From contig NZ_KE387185.1 of the NCBI RefSeq assembly GCF_000430645.1, positions 186,001-250,000 of the forward strand: a DNA stretch of 64,000 nucleotides, given 5' to 3'. Shown one piece after another: positions 45,473 to 55,409 of the stretch (position 1 is its first letter; each line of letters opens with the position of its first letter). The position numbers and the translations under genes were made by a program. Source of the DNA: Aquimarina latercula DSM 2041. Lineage in GTDB: Bacteria > Bacteroidota > Bacteroidia > Flavobacteriales > Flavobacteriaceae. Below the pieces are notes generated by a model, which did no database searches, was not told the DNA's origin, and was given only the letters and a program-made list of their open reading frames with translations.

Positions 45473-46546
45473 TTATTTAATACTGCATATAATATCTCCG
45501 ATCATATCGATTTCATCTTTAGTTAATTCATAATATAGAGGAAGGCACAAAATTCTTTCTGATATATCTTCGGATCTTGATAATTTTATTTTATCTACAT
45601 ATTCCAGTTTATTGAGAGAAGGATAAAAATATCTTCTAGGGTAAATAAGGTTTTTATTCAAAGCCTTAATACACTCTAATAAAAGCTCTTCATTTGGAAA
45701 TAGTAGCGGATAATAGGCATAATTGAAATCACTGTCTTTTTCTAAAGTCATTTTTTTATACCCCAATCCACTAAGAACTTTGTCATAGTATTCACTTTGT
45801 TCTTTTCTACTTCTTAATATATCATCAACATAGTTTAGGTTACATAAACCCATTGCTGCATGAAACTCTGAGTTTTTTGCATTAATTCCGACTCCATTAA
45901 ACTTTTCTGGGCCGTCATGTCCAAAGTTTCTAAGATATGTCAGCTTTTTATTTAGATCTTTAGACCTTGTCATAATTGCTCCTCCTTCTGTAGTATGAAA
46001 TAGCTTTGTTGCATGAAAACTCGTGACGCTTATATCCCCATATTCAAAAACAGATTTCCCTTTATACTTTGTTCCGAAGCAATGTGCAGCGTCATAAATA
46101 ACTTTTAAATCATTTCGTTTCGCTACTTCTTCAATTGCTTCAATATCACAAGGGTTACCAAACACATGAGTAGCTAATATAGCCGATGTATTCGGCGTAA
46201 TGGCCCTCTCAATTTTACCTGGATCGATATTATAAGTATCGGGAATAATATCAACAAATATTGGTTTACATGATTCCCATACAATACTAGAAGTAGTAGC
46301 TACATAAGAGAAGGGGGTTGTAATAATTTCCCCTTTTAAATCTAATGCTTTAATCGCCAATTGTAAAGCAATTGTTCCATTGGTCACAAACAAAAGATTT
46401 TCTAATTCCAGATAATCCTTAAGTGCTGACTCTAATTTGTTTACCAAAGGCCCATTATTTGTAAGCCAGTTTCTTCCCCAAATATCATTTACATAATTAT
46501 TATACTCCTCTAACGGAGGTAAAAATGGCTTAGTAACATTAATCAT
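45473..46546 (-). CDS. vioA: dTDP-4-keto-6-deoxyhexose aminotransferase (VioA-like, DegT family)
   Basis: The 357 residues form a DegT/DnrJ/EryC1/StrS PLP enzyme: [10 protein letters not shown] (phosphate-binding), D152 contacting the PLP ring nitrogen in YDAAHCFG, and the Schiff-base K181 in [15 protein letters not shown]. It should aminate dTDP-4-keto-6-deoxyglucose at C4. VioA (Qui4N) is preferred to FdtB or WecE because the formyltransferase downstream resembles VioF. It sits ten bases upstream of vioF and overlaps rmlA by eight bases. Stereochemistry at C4 cannot be proven from sequence. Confidence 0.82.
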   Translation of the reverse strand: MINVTKPFLPPLEEYNNYVNDIWGRNWLTNNGPLVNKLESALKDYLELENLLFVTNGTIALQLAIKALDLKGEIITTPFSYVATTSSIVWESCKPIFVDIIPDTYNIDPGKIERAITPNTSAILATHVFGNPCDIEAIEEVAKRNDLKVIYDAAHCFGTKYKGKSVFEYGDISVTSFHATKLFHTTEGGAIMTRSKDLNKKLTYLRNFGHDGPEKFNGVGINAKNSEFHAAMGLCNLNYVDDILRSRKEQSEYYDKVLSGLGYKKMTLEKDSDFNYAYYPLLFPNEELLLECIKALNKNLIYPRRYFYPSLNKLEYVDKIKLSRSEDISERILCLPLYYELTKDEIDMIGDIICSIK

Positions 46547-47414
46547 GGTTCAATATTCTTTTTATATAATCAAAATAATCTCCTTTTAGATTTTTGATTC
46601 TTGCAAGCACCTGTTCTTTACCAATCCAATTAAGTTTTAAGGCAATTTCCTCGATACATGCTATTTTTAAACTTGTTCTTTTTTCTACAGCTTTTACAAA
46701 TTCAGTAGCCTCTGTTAAAGCTTCATGAGTTCCTGTATCTAACCAGGCGTACCCTCTACTCATTACTTGAAGTTTTAAATTGTTTTGATCCAAATATGTT
46801 TGATTTACAGTAGTAATTTCTAACTCTCCTCTGGCAGAAGGTTTTACCTGTTTTGCAACATTTACAACAGAATTGGGATAGTAATACAATCCTACAATTG
46901 CATAATTTGACTTAGGACTTTCGGGTTTTTCCTCGATGTTTAAAACATTACCTTGCTTATCAAATTCTGCCACACCGTATCGCTCGGGATCCTCTACATA
47001 ATACCCAAATACAACAGCTTTGTTTTGTTCTTTAACCTCTTGGACAGATTGTAGTAATAATTTTTGTAATCCAGCTCCATAAAAAATATTATCTCCAAGA
47101 ACCAGACAAACATCATCATTACCAATAAATTGCTCTCCTATTATAAACGCTTGTGCCAAACCATCCGGAGAAGGTTGTTCTGCATATGAAATATGTATTC
47201 CCAAGTGACTTCCATCTCCAAATAACTTTCTAAAATTAGGCAAATCATGTGGTGTAGAAATAATTAAAATCTCTTTGATACCCGATAGCATTAATATCGA
47301 TAGTGGATAATATATCATCGGTTTGTCATAAATTGGTAAAAGTTGTTTAGAAACAACTTTGGTAAGAGGATGTAAACGAGTTCCCGATCCTCCTGCTAAT
47401 ATGATTCCTTTCAT
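46539..47414 (-). CDS. rmlA: Glucose-1-phosphate thymidylyltransferase, copy 1
   Basis: The 291 residues open [17 protein letters not shown] (nucleotide-binding loop) and have [41 protein letters not shown] and [14 protein letters not shown], all diagnostic of RmlA. It makes dTDP-glucose for the Qui4NFo branch with rmlB copy 1 and vioA. A second copy at 57087 serves the rhamnose set and differs in sequence, so the two are not a recent duplication. A lipoprotein gene lies between this gene and rmlB copy 1. Confidence 0.96.
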   Translation of the reverse strand: MKGIILAGGSGTRLHPLTKVVSKQLLPIYDKPMIYYPLSILMLSGIKEILIISTPHDLPNFRKLFGDGSHLGIHISYAEQPSPDGLAQAFIIGEQFIGNDDVCLVLGDNIFYGAGLQKLLLQSVQEVKEQNKAVVFGYYVEDPERYGVAEFDKQGNVLNIEEKPESPKSNYAIVGLYYYPNSVVNVAKQVKPSARGELEITTVNQTYLDQNNLKLQVMSRGYAWLDTGTHEALTEATEFVKAVEKRTSLKIACIEEIALKLNWIGKEQVLARIKNLKGDYFDYIKRILNHD

Positions 47415-47522
47415 TTATTATATATTCTTTTTAGTTGTCAGATGAGATTCACCAATAAAACTTTTGCTCAGTTTGAAACTAATAATGTACTCATTTTATA
47501 AAATTGTTTTAAAGAGCTTTAG

Positions 47523-48218
47523 TTAAAAATAACGTATTGGTCTAACCCAACTTGCCCAAGAGCCTTTAAATTCCTCATAAAGTCTAGGATGAGCACAAGC
47601 ATCAAAAAAAGATTCTCCACATTGATCAACCCATCTTTGCACAGCATAATAAGATACCGCGTTTAACTCTGTTGACGAAGGATACCCATCGCCATGTTTT
47701 AAACCTAGGGCATTATTATTGGGGTCCTCATCAATTGCTACCATTACAGCTACTTCAAATCTGCTTGGTAAAAACCAATCATCGTAAATTACTCCATCAT
47801 AATCAATTTGATAATTATCGCAGATATAAGCCATTGTTAAAACACCTCCTGTATTACTACAATAATTTATAATTTTTAATGTGTTTTCTTTTCCATCACC
47901 AATATCTTCTCCAGTAGCACCTATCAATTCTAAATTATCATATGATGGAATAGGAGAAAATGGGTTACTTACATCCTCAAAACAGTACCACCAAAAGTAT
48001 TCATCATCAGCTGCACTTATTTCTTCGTAAGAGGCAATCAACCCGTGCGTTTCTCCGGCTATAAAACCTTTATCTTCTTCTTTAAAGATATAATAAACGA
48101 TTCCTCCTTGATGTTCATCTCCAATTTTGATTACATTAGTATTGTTTTCATCATCATTACTACATGAGCAAAGTATCCCAATAGCAATAAAAAAAACGAT
48201 TTTCAATATATTTTTCAT
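47523..48218 (-). CDS. Lipoprotein with DUF1566/Lcl-like C-terminal domain
   Basis: A 231-residue protein with a lipoprotein signal peptide: charged MKNILK, hydrophobic FFIAIGIL and a lipobox with C19 followed by SNDDE, so it is probably anchored in the outer membrane. The mature part begins with GDEHQGGIVYYIFKEEDKGF and contains DDWFLPSRFEVAVM, YPSSTE and WVRPIRYF. These recall the Lcl/DUF1566 C-type-lectin-like fold (Fib_succ_major-like) found in surface proteins. It sits between rmlB and rmlA, an unusual place for a surface lipoprotein. A glycan-binding role is only an inference. Confidence 0.7.
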   Translation of the reverse strand: MKNILKIVFFIAIGILCSCSNDDENNTNVIKIGDEHQGGIVYYIFKEEDKGFIAGETHGLIASYEEISAADDEYFWWYCFEDVSNPFSPIPSYDNLELIGATGEDIGDGKENTLKIINYCSNTGGVLTMAYICDNYQIDYDGVIYDDWFLPSRFEVAVMVAIDEDPNNNALGLKHGDGYPSSTELNAVSYYAVQRWVDQCGESFFDACAHPRLYEEFKGSWASWVRPIRYF

Positions 48219-48219
48219 G

Positions 48220-49269
48220 CTAATTATATTGCTGTTCGTAATACTTTTGATAATCTCCAGAAGTTACATGATCAAGCCATTCTGTATTTTCAAGATACCA
48301 GTCAATCGTTTTGGATAAACCTTGCTCAAAGGTAACCGATGGTTCCCAACCTAATTCTTTATTGATTTTTGAAGCATCTATTGCATAACGGAGATCATGT
48401 CCTGGGCGGTCTTTTACAAAAGTAATCAATTGTTGTGATGTGTTTTCAGGTTGACCTAGACATTTATCCATTAATTTGCATAGCAACTTCACCAAATCAA
48501 TGTTTTTCCATTCGTTAAAACCTCCAATATTGTACGTTTGTCCATTTCCTCCTTTGTGATACAATAAATCGATAACGACTGCATGATCCTTAACATATAA
48601 CCAATCACGGGTATAGTTACCATCACCATAGACCGGTAAAGGTTTTTTATTAATAATATTATTAATAAAAAGAGGGATGAGTTTTTCTGGGAAATGATTA
48701 GGTCCATAATTATTAGAGCAATTACTAATCACATAAGGTAATCCATAAGTTTCACCATATGCTCTTACGAAATGGTCTGAACTTGCTTTTGATGCTGAAT
48801 AGGGAGAATTAGGATCGTAAGACGTGGTTTCAGTAAAAAGCCCTGTTTCTCCTAGTGCCCCATACACCTCATCCGTACTTATATGATAAAAGCGTTTACT
48901 TTGCCACTTACTTTGCCAAATGTTTTTAAAGGCATTTAGCAACACCATAGTTCCTAAAATATTGGTTTTAGCAAATGCCAGCGGATCAGTAATAGAACGA
49001 TCTACGTGACTTTCGGCGGCTAGGTGGATTACACCATCAAACTTCTGCTTCTCAAAAAGCTCATTAATGAACTTTTCGTCTGCAATATCTCCTTTGATAA
49101 AGGAATAGTTATTATGGGCCTCAATATCCTTTAAATTCTCTAAATTTCCTGCGTATGTAAGAGCATCCAAATTAAAAATTTGGTATGCTGGATATTGAAG
49201 AACAAACCTTCTCACTACATGTGAGCCAATAAATCCGGCTCCTCCGGTAATCAATATTTTTTGACTCAT
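48220..49269 (-). CDS. rmlB: dTDP-glucose 4,6-dehydratase, copy 1
   Basis: The 349 residues open ILITGGAGFIGSHVVRRF. Further RmlB hallmarks are HLAAESHVDRSI, STDEVYG with the catalytic Thr-Asp-Glu, YSASKASSDHFVRAY with the Tyr-Lys pair, and NNYGPNHFPEKLIPL. It converts dTDP-glucose to dTDP-4-keto-6-deoxyglucose, the substrate of the VioA-like enzyme. It overlaps the heparinase-like gene upstream by four bases (ATGA). Compared with copy 2 at 57985 it is longer and differs through much of its sequence. Confidence 0.96.
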   Translation of the reverse strand: MSQKILITGGAGFIGSHVVRRFVLQYPAYQIFNLDALTYAGNLENLKDIEAHNNYSFIKGDIADEKFINELFEKQKFDGVIHLAAESHVDRSITDPLAFAKTNILGTMVLLNAFKNIWQSKWQSKRFYHISTDEVYGALGETGLFTETTSYDPNSPYSASKASSDHFVRAYGETYGLPYVISNCSNNYGPNHFPEKLIPLFINNIINKKPLPVYGDGNYTRDWLYVKDHAVVIDLLYHKGGNGQTYNIGGFNEWKNIDLVKLLCKLMDKCLGQPENTSQQLITFVKDRPGHDLRYAIDASKINKELGWEPSVTFEQGLSKTIDWYLENTEWLDHVTSGDYQKYYEQQYN

Positions 49270-52028
49270 TTTATGGTAATATTATTAAATTCTACATTGT
49301 TTCCTATAACGCCTTCATAACTAGTTCGGTTATAAAGAAAAAGCTTTATTTTTGGAAATTCTGTTATAGGAGTTTTTATCTTTTTAATTATATATTTATG
49401 TCCATTAATTTCAGTAATTTGAGGGAAGAAGTCCCACGCATCATAATCTCTCTTTTTTGACTTAGAATACCCCATTAGCATTTCTTTGTCTTCCTGATTA
49501 ACATAGGTATGAAAGCCAAGTTTATATGATTGAATTATCTCCTCTGTAACTTCATTGTTCAATCTGAAGAAAAAAATGATTTCGCCTTTTTTTTCCCTAC
49601 TTACGATTGCTTCCTCAATTATGAATTTATCGTTTAAGGTTTTTGTAGAATCTGAAACTTTAATCCCTTTTTGCTTTAGATTAGCACCTCTAAGGCTTTG
49701 ATCAACATAAAAATCATCTAATTCGTAGTTCCATAATTCTCTCTTATAACCAGATCGATCAAATAAATAGATCTTTAATTTCTCTAACTTCTTAAGGTTC
49801 GTGTTTATATTTATACTTATATAGTTTCCATAGGGAGTTCTAATAATTTCATTTTCTTTGATATTCCAGGCGTCAAAGTTTTTCTTGGTTTGCCTGGCGT
49901 AAGTAGAAAGAAACGCCTTATCTTCTTCATAGGCATAACCTCTTACACCTATAGTAAATTTCTTTAGCTGTTCTTCCGTGGTATTTTTATCTAGCTTAAA
50001 AATTAATGCGTATTCATTTTCAGTCCATTTAAGTATAGAAAATGAATTGAGACTAAAACCATCTATTTTTTTTTGGTTACTAATTTGAAATGTAATTGCT
50101 TTTTCCAAGTGTCGTTTAAAAACTTCTTTTTTAAAATCAATTTTGTCAACTAATATTTCTTTGTGATTATTTTCGGGGTCTTTCCATATCACCCTTAGCT
50201 TTGTAGAATCATTTTCAAGCTCAACTATAGAAACATTATCGTCATTTTCATTATTTACTTCAATCGTGCTAATATTATTGTGGTAATATACAGGGTTGTC
50301 GTATTTCGTAAAAAAATCGATTTGATTTCCTTTCTTTGTTCGTTCCGCCCTTAAGGCGTAGGTTCCTCTTATTTCGCCAGTACCAGTGTACTCATTAATT
50401 ACATACGAATTATCAACCTTTTGGTTTATCCTTAAAGTACTACTTTCAAAAAAAGCTTCTATACTTTTTTTATCTTTCCCTTTTTCAAGAGTCCTTAAAT
50501 TCGATCCCAAATTAAATATCTGCGAAACAGAATGAATTGGTTTGTTAGAAAAAACATTATCATTCAGTATAATAATATTCGGTTTAATATAAATAAGAGA
50601 TCTGTGAAATTCTTGAAAAGGATTGGGAACAAAGACGGCATTTACAACAGCATAGTCCTTCTCTAATTTTGAGCTCAAAATACGACAGCTCTTCAAAGGA
50701 AAATGTTGATAATTAGTCCCATTAACTGTAAAAGTATTATGTGCAAGTGTACTTTTTAAGTAGCTAACAGTATCATTTTTTGCATAGCCCCAACTTCCAG
50801 GATCAATAAGCAAATCTTCTTTATTTGAAAAAAGCGAGAATGAAAGATTATCCGAATGTTTATGAATTCTTGATGGCACTCCTCCGATAAAATTTATATA
50901 GGTCGCCTTGTCAAAGTTTTTATCAGTTTTCCACTCATCTCTAAAAATTGCATAACCAGCTTCTTTGAATATTACATCTGCACTCTTCGGTTTTGTTCCA
51001 TTAACACCTTTGCTTTCAATAAAGTCAAACCTTGGATCTTCATATCTCTTGGAATAAATGAGTGGCTCATTTATTGGGTAAGTGTCTCCTTGAAAGGGAT
51101 AAACTTGATTAGGTTTTAAAACGTAAACCAAGTAGGATTTCATTTTATTGAATAAATTAACGTATTCTTTGGGTGGGTTATCTCCAAAATTTTTAATGAT
51201 CGAAATGAAATCGCTCAATAAATCCATCATAAATGGGTGGTACTGAGGTGAATTTTCAACACATACACCCTCATTTGTCACTTCTTCTTCTATTATCTTA
51301 TTAAATCTTCTTAAAGAAATTTCTTTCCAAGATTTGGACAATGAATTATTGGTAAAAATATAACTAAGATACAATAATGATCTATCCATCATTACCGCAT
51401 GGTTTCCTCCTGTATAATTTTTATGATCTGCTAACCATTTACCATATTCCATTAAATGATTGGTTATTATCTTTTTAATCTTCTGATCTAATAATCCAGA
51501 AGATTTCAAAACGGCATAAAAATGAACTAGGTTTACAACTCTATTTGCAACCGCGTGGTCTCCCCAAACATATATATAGTTGTTTGTCAATAATTTATCA
51601 TCATCATAGTTCGAATTCCACGAGTGAAGAATTTGTTTTCCTTTCTCCAAATATTCATTTCGAGGATTTATTTCATAGGCCTTCGAAAGTACTGCAAGCA
51701 TACGTAAACTATAAAAATAATTTTTCCAAGAAGGGTTATTGTAAGGATCTATATTCCAATCTATTTCATCTTCATATTTAACTGAACTCCAACCTCCATT
51801 AAGATTAATATAGTTTTCTAGTATTGTATTTGCATAACTTATAAGTTTATCAGGATCCTTGGCTTCAACTCTTCTTAACAAAACATTACTAGAAATCTCT
51901 GGGTACTCTATCTTTCCTTGACAATTAATATTTGTTACAGCCAATATTAAAGAGAAAAATAGGCTCCATTTAAGAATGCCATTTTTTTCCACGAAAAAAC
52001 GGAGTAAAGATCCAAGAAGTCTTTGCAT
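49266..52028 (-). CDS. Large heparinase II/III-like polysaccharide lyase with duplicated C-terminal domain
   Basis: At 920 residues it begins with a signal-like segment (about 19-36, ending NINC). An alpha/alpha toroid follows (about 60-320) with GGNHAVMMDRSL and YHPFMMD, then a beta-sandwich (about 345-600) with the Hepar_II_III motifs HKHSDNLSF (389-397), DPGSWGYA and AHNTFTVNG. Two similar segments end the protein: about 660-775 and 803-918, each with an E-D-K block, a DAW motif (719-721, 863-865) and LFDRSGY/LYNRTSY. Such enzymes cleave uronate polysaccharides by beta elimination. Within a biosynthesis operon it may trim or edit the glycan. A lipoprotein form is possible at C36. Confidence 0.82.
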   Translation of the reverse strand: MQRLLGSLLRFFVEKNGILKWSLFFSLILAVTNINCQGKIEYPEISSNVLLRRVEAKDPDKLISYANTILENYINLNGGWSSVKYEDEIDWNIDPYNNPSWKNYFYSLRMLAVLSKAYEINPRNEYLEKGKQILHSWNSNYDDDKLLTNNYIYVWGDHAVANRVVNLVHFYAVLKSSGLLDQKIKKIITNHLMEYGKWLADHKNYTGGNHAVMMDRSLLYLSYIFTNNSLSKSWKEISLRRFNKIIEEEVTNEGVCVENSPQYHPFMMDLLSDFISIIKNFGDNPPKEYVNLFNKMKSYLVYVLKPNQVYPFQGDTYPINEPLIYSKRYEDPRFDFIESKGVNGTKPKSADVIFKEAGYAIFRDEWKTDKNFDKATYINFIGGVPSRIHKHSDNLSFSLFSNKEDLLIDPGSWGYAKNDTVSYLKSTLAHNTFTVNGTNYQHFPLKSCRILSSKLEKDYAVVNAVFVPNPFQEFHRSLIYIKPNIIILNDNVFSNKPIHSVSQIFNLGSNLRTLEKGKDKKSIEAFFESSTLRINQKVDNSYVINEYTGTGEIRGTYALRAERTKKGNQIDFFTKYDNPVYYHNNISTIEVNNENDDNVSIVELENDSTKLRVIWKDPENNHKEILVDKIDFKKEVFKRHLEKAITFQISNQKKIDGFSLNSFSILKWTENEYALIFKLDKNTTEEQLKKFTIGVRGYAYEEDKAFLSTYARQTKKNFDAWNIKENEIIRTPYGNYISININTNLKKLEKLKIYLFDRSGYKRELWNYELDDFYVDQSLRGANLKQKGIKVSDSTKTLNDKFIIEEAIVSREKKGEIIFFFRLNNEVTEEIIQSYKLGFHTYVNQEDKEMLMGYSKSKKRDYDAWDFFPQITEINGHKYIIKKIKTPITEFPKIKLFLYNRTSYEGVIGNNVEFNNITIK

Positions 52029-52157
52029 TTATGATTCAGTCTTTTATAAAATTTGTTCTTTCCTCTTTTTATAAAAATTGCTTAACATTACATGTGAAAA
52101 ATCAGAAAAAACAAACCTCAATTTGTCCAAAGGTGTTTTTAATAATCGGTTTTATTA

Positions 52158-53372
52158 TTATTTTAAAACTCCACAGAAATCCAATACAACTTTATCTTTT
52201 GATAGTTCTAAACTTTTAAATTCTTTGTGCGCCACCAAATAAACAACAATATCTGCTTTGTTAGCTGCTTCTTTATAATCAGTAAGTTTAAACACTGTAT
52301 GTGTTTCTATATTTGGTTCCACAATATAGTACTCTTCATTATTAGCATTTTGTAGCACTTTTTGTGCAATATATTTTGCTGGAGATTCTCTTAAGTCATC
52401 AATATTGGGCTTAAAAGCAAGTCCCATAATAGCAATACTTGGCTTTCTCCCGTTTTTGATTTCAAACTCAAGTTTTACATTTTGAACCTTCTCTGCACAC
52501 CAAAAAGATTTATAATTATTAATTTCTCTGGCTTTACCAATAATTTGTGATTCCATTGGGTAATCGGCTACAATAAAATAAGGGTCCACTGCTATACAGT
52601 GGCCTCCAACACCACATCCAGGTTGTAAAATATTGACTCTTGGGTGTTTATTTGCTAGGTCTATCAATTCCCAAACATTGATATTTGCTTTGTCACAAAT
52701 AAGAGAGAGTTCATTTGCAAAAGCAATTTGTACATCTCTAGAAGAGTTTTCTACCAGCTTACACATTTCTGCAGTTCTAGCATTTGTTTTATGTAGATCT
52801 CCTTTTATAAATTGACGATAAAAAGATACTGCCTTTGCAGTTGATTTTTCATCTATCCCTCCAATAACTCTATCATTATGCACTAGTTCATACATAACAT
52901 TACCCGGCAAAACGCGTTCCGGGCAATAGGCAATATTTAATTTTCCCTTTAAATCTGGTCTTTCAGAATAGATTAATTCCATCATCTTCTCAGTAGTCCC
53001 CACAGGAGAAGTAGATTCTATAATATACAGATCATCTTCTTTCAATAAAGAAATTATTGCTGTAGTGGCTGACTCTACAAAAGAAATATCGGGTTCATTT
53101 TTTCCTTTGAATGGCGTAGGAACAACAATTATATAAGTATCCGCTTCAACAGGTAATACAGAAGCTCTTAAATAATTCTCTTTTACAGCATTTGCAACAG
53201 CTTGATCCAACTCCGGCTCGACAATATGGATCTTTCCTGCGTTTATCGTTTCTACAACTTTAGGGTTAATATCAACCCCATGAACATACGTCTTATTTTG
53301 GGCTATTAAAGCGGCTGTAGGGAGTCCTATGTATCCTAAACCAACCATTACCACGTTAGGTTTATTATTCAT
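52158..53372 (-). CDS. wecC: UDP-N-acetyl-D-mannosamine dehydrogenase
   Basis: The 404 residues begin NNKPNVVMVGLGYIGLPTAALIA, a WecC-type NAD fold, and include KLVENSSRDVQIAFANEL (Lys and Asn of the active site) and the catalytic cysteine in LQPGCGVGGHCIAVDPYF. LAFKPNIDDLRESPA is the third conserved block. It makes UDP-ManNAcA from the WecB product. The ATG at 53372 is chosen because the TTG at 53411 lies inside wecB and adds non-conserved residues; the spacing from the wecB stop is two bases. The WecG-like transferase is the probable user. Confidence 0.94.
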   Translation of the reverse strand: MNNKPNVVMVGLGYIGLPTAALIAQNKTYVHGVDINPKVVETINAGKIHIVEPELDQAVANAVKENYLRASVLPVEADTYIIVVPTPFKGKNEPDISFVESATTAIISLLKEDDLYIIESTSPVGTTEKMMELIYSERPDLKGKLNIAYCPERVLPGNVMYELVHNDRVIGGIDEKSTAKAVSFYRQFIKGDLHKTNARTAEMCKLVENSSRDVQIAFANELSLICDKANINVWELIDLANKHPRVNILQPGCGVGGHCIAVDPYFIVADYPMESQIIGKAREINNYKSFWCAEKVQNVKLEFEIKNGRKPSIAIMGLAFKPNIDDLRESPAKYIAQKVLQNANNEEYYIVEPNIETHTVFKLTDYKEAANKADIVVYLVAHKEFKSLELSKDKVVLDFCGVLK

Positions 53373-53374
53373 TC

Positions 53375-54499
53375 TTAATGTTTTAAAATATATTCTATTA
53401 TTCTTTGACAAGCTTTCCCATCTCCATAAGGGTTATGGAGCTTACTCATACTTCCATAGGAGTTTTCATCATGTAATAATTTTTCAGCTTCAGAGATTAT
53501 TTTTTCTTTATCAGTACCTACAAGAATAACTGTTCCAGCATCTACAGCTTCCGGTCTTTCAGTGGTATTTCTCATAACTAAAACTGGTTTACCTAAGCTG
53601 GGTGCCTCTTCCTGAACACCCCCACTATCTGTAATTATCAAATATGATTTATTCATCAACCACACAAAAGCAGGATATGACAACGGAGAAATTAAATCAA
53701 TATTTTCAACCTCTCCCAAAAGTTCATAAACTGGTTTTTGAACTTTTGGATTTAAATGTACAGGATAAATGATTTGAGTATCTGGATTATTAATTGCAAT
53801 TTGTTTTAAAGCTTCACAAATATTTATAAACCCTTGACCATGATTTTCTCTTCTGTGTCCAGTAACAAGAATTAATCTTTTACTAGGATTCAAAGTTTTT
53901 TTAAGCAGTTCAATTTCTTTATCCTTAAATCCATCAATATTAACTTTATCTACACTAAATTGTAAAGCATCAATTACAGTATTGCCTGTTACTAATATGG
54001 AGTCAATAGATTTATTTTCATTTATCAAATTCTGTCTGGAAGTCTCTGTAGGCGAAAAATGAATGTTCGAAACTACTCCTGTCACACATCTATTCATTTC
54101 TTCTGGAAATGGAGATTTCATATTAAACGTCCTAAGCCCCGCTTCTACATGACACACTTTTGCTCCAGAATAAAATGCAGCTATACTAGATGCCATAGTA
54201 GTTGTAGTATCCCCATGAACACACACATAATCGGGCTTGAATTCTTCTAATATTGGTTTTAGTCCATTGATTATATCAGACGTAAGGTTGTATAAATTTT
54301 GATTATGCTTCATTAAATCCATATCATAGTCAGGAGTGATCTCAAAAAACTCTAATACCTGATCTAACATTTCTCGATGCTGAGCAGTAATACAAACTTT
54401 AGTTTCAAAAGTATTCAAATGTTTCTGAAATTCTTTTACTAACGGTGCCATTTTAATGGCCTCCGGTCTTGTTCCAAAAACAATTAGATTTTTAATCAT
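53375..54499 (-). CDS. wecB: UDP-N-acetylglucosamine 2-epimerase (non-hydrolysing)
   Basis: The 374 residues start IKNLIVFGTRPEAIKMAPLV and contain AQHREMLDQVLEFF, CVHGDTTTTMA, HVEAGLRTFN, FPEEMNRC, TGHRRENHGQGF and DSGGVQEEAPSLGKPVLVMRNTTERPEA, a full set of WecB blocks. It interconverts UDP-GlcNAc and UDP-ManNAc, feeding WecC. The hydrolysing NeuC type is not indicated, so it does not directly supply ManNAc to the NeuB-like enzyme. The start overlaps the rmlD stop by four bases. Confidence 0.96.
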   Translation of the reverse strand: MIKNLIVFGTRPEAIKMAPLVKEFQKHLNTFETKVCITAQHREMLDQVLEFFEITPDYDMDLMKHNQNLYNLTSDIINGLKPILEEFKPDYVCVHGDTTTTMASSIAAFYSGAKVCHVEAGLRTFNMKSPFPEEMNRCVTGVVSNIHFSPTETSRQNLINENKSIDSILVTGNTVIDALQFSVDKVNIDGFKDKEIELLKKTLNPSKRLILVTGHRRENHGQGFINICEALKQIAINNPDTQIIYPVHLNPKVQKPVYELLGEVENIDLISPLSYPAFVWLMNKSYLIITDSGGVQEEAPSLGKPVLVMRNTTERPEAVDAGTVILVGTDKEKIISEAEKLLHDENSYGSMSKLHNPYGDGKACQRIIEYILKH

Positions 54500-55359
54500 G
54501 AAAATAATTTTTCTAATGAATCTTTCCAGTGTTTAATACTTATGCCAAAAGATTCACAACTTTTTCTTTTATCCAAAACACTATATTTTGGTCTTTGTGC
54601 AAAAGTAGGGTAATTATCTGTTTTTTTTATCTTTATTACATTCAGTTTTCCTAGATTCTTAGCTATTTCTTTTGCAAAATCATACCAGGTAGCTTTACCA
54701 AGATTACTAAAATGATAAATTCCATAATTTTCACTTCGAGATTCTATTATTTCTAGCAAAAACTTAGCAAGATCGTTGGCATTAGTTGGGGTACCTATTT
54801 CACCTGTTGTAATCGTAAAATGGTTTTGAGTCTTTGACTTTTCAAGGATCGTTTTATAAAAATTCTTGCCATATTCCGAATATAACCAAGAAGTTCTGAT
54901 GATCAAATACTCCTCTAAAATTTCTTCAACATACTGCTCTCCTAGTAATTTAGATTTACCATATTCATTGATAGGATTAGGCACATCTTCTTCGGCATAT
55001 GGAGTATTCTTATGACCATCAAAAACATAATCTGTTGAAATGTGGATTAAGGTAATATAATGTTTCTTACAGGTTTCAGCTAAATTCTTAACTCCTTCAG
55101 CATTTACTAAAAAAGCCTTTTCAGGTTCTTTTTCCGCTTGTTCGACATTAGTACATGCAGCACAATTAATTACATAATCAAAGGAATTATTCTTGAAAAA
55201 TTCAGCAATGTTTTTTTTATTGGTAATATCTAAATCTTTTGAACTAGTAAAAGACAAGTTCAAAGTAGGATAATCCTTTTCTAATACTTTTATACATTTT
55301 CCCAACTGACCATCTCCACCTGTTACGAGAACTCTTATATTTTCTTCCTTAGGGCTCAT
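54496..55359 (-). CDS. rmlD: dTDP-4-dehydrorhamnose reductase
   Basis: The 287 residues start IRVLVTGGDGQLGKCI and include VINCAACTNVEQAEKEPEKAFLVNAEG (nucleotide and substrate region), STDYVFDG, and YGKSKLLGE with the Tyr-Lys pair, then IRTSWLYSEYGKNF, typical of RmlD. It performs the last reduction to dTDP-L-rhamnose. It is separated from the rmlBAC genes by a Wzz-like gene but completes the pathway. It overlaps wecB by four bases, so rhamnose and ManNAc pathways are transcribed together. Confidence 0.94.
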   Translation of the reverse strand: MSPKEENIRVLVTGGDGQLGKCIKVLEKDYPTLNLSFTSSKDLDITNKKNIAEFFKNNSFDYVINCAACTNVEQAEKEPEKAFLVNAEGVKNLAETCKKHYITLIHISTDYVFDGHKNTPYAEEDVPNPINEYGKSKLLGEQYVEEILEEYLIIRTSWLYSEYGKNFYKTILEKSKTQNHFTITTGEIGTPTNANDLAKFLLEIIESRSENYGIYHFSNLGKATWYDFAKEIAKNLGKLNVIKIKKTDNYPTFAQRPKYSVLDKRKSCESFGISIKHWKDSLEKLFS

Positions 55360-55409
55360 TTTAAAAACTCATTCTATTTAGTTTAGCAATGTCTAATTAA
55401 GTAAACCTT

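Noticed and set aside
48489-48707. 72-codon frame inside rmlB copy 1
   Set aside because: Alternate-frame reading of a highly conserved gene, with no start signal.
49266-52028. A polysaccharide utilisation locus around the heparinase-like gene
   Set aside because: No SusC/SusD pair, sulfatase or glycoside hydrolases are nearby; all neighbours are biosynthetic.
52031-52219. 62-codon plus-strand frame in the wecC to lyase gap
   Set aside because: Mostly overlaps wecC antisense, with no promoter match and no recognisable protein features.
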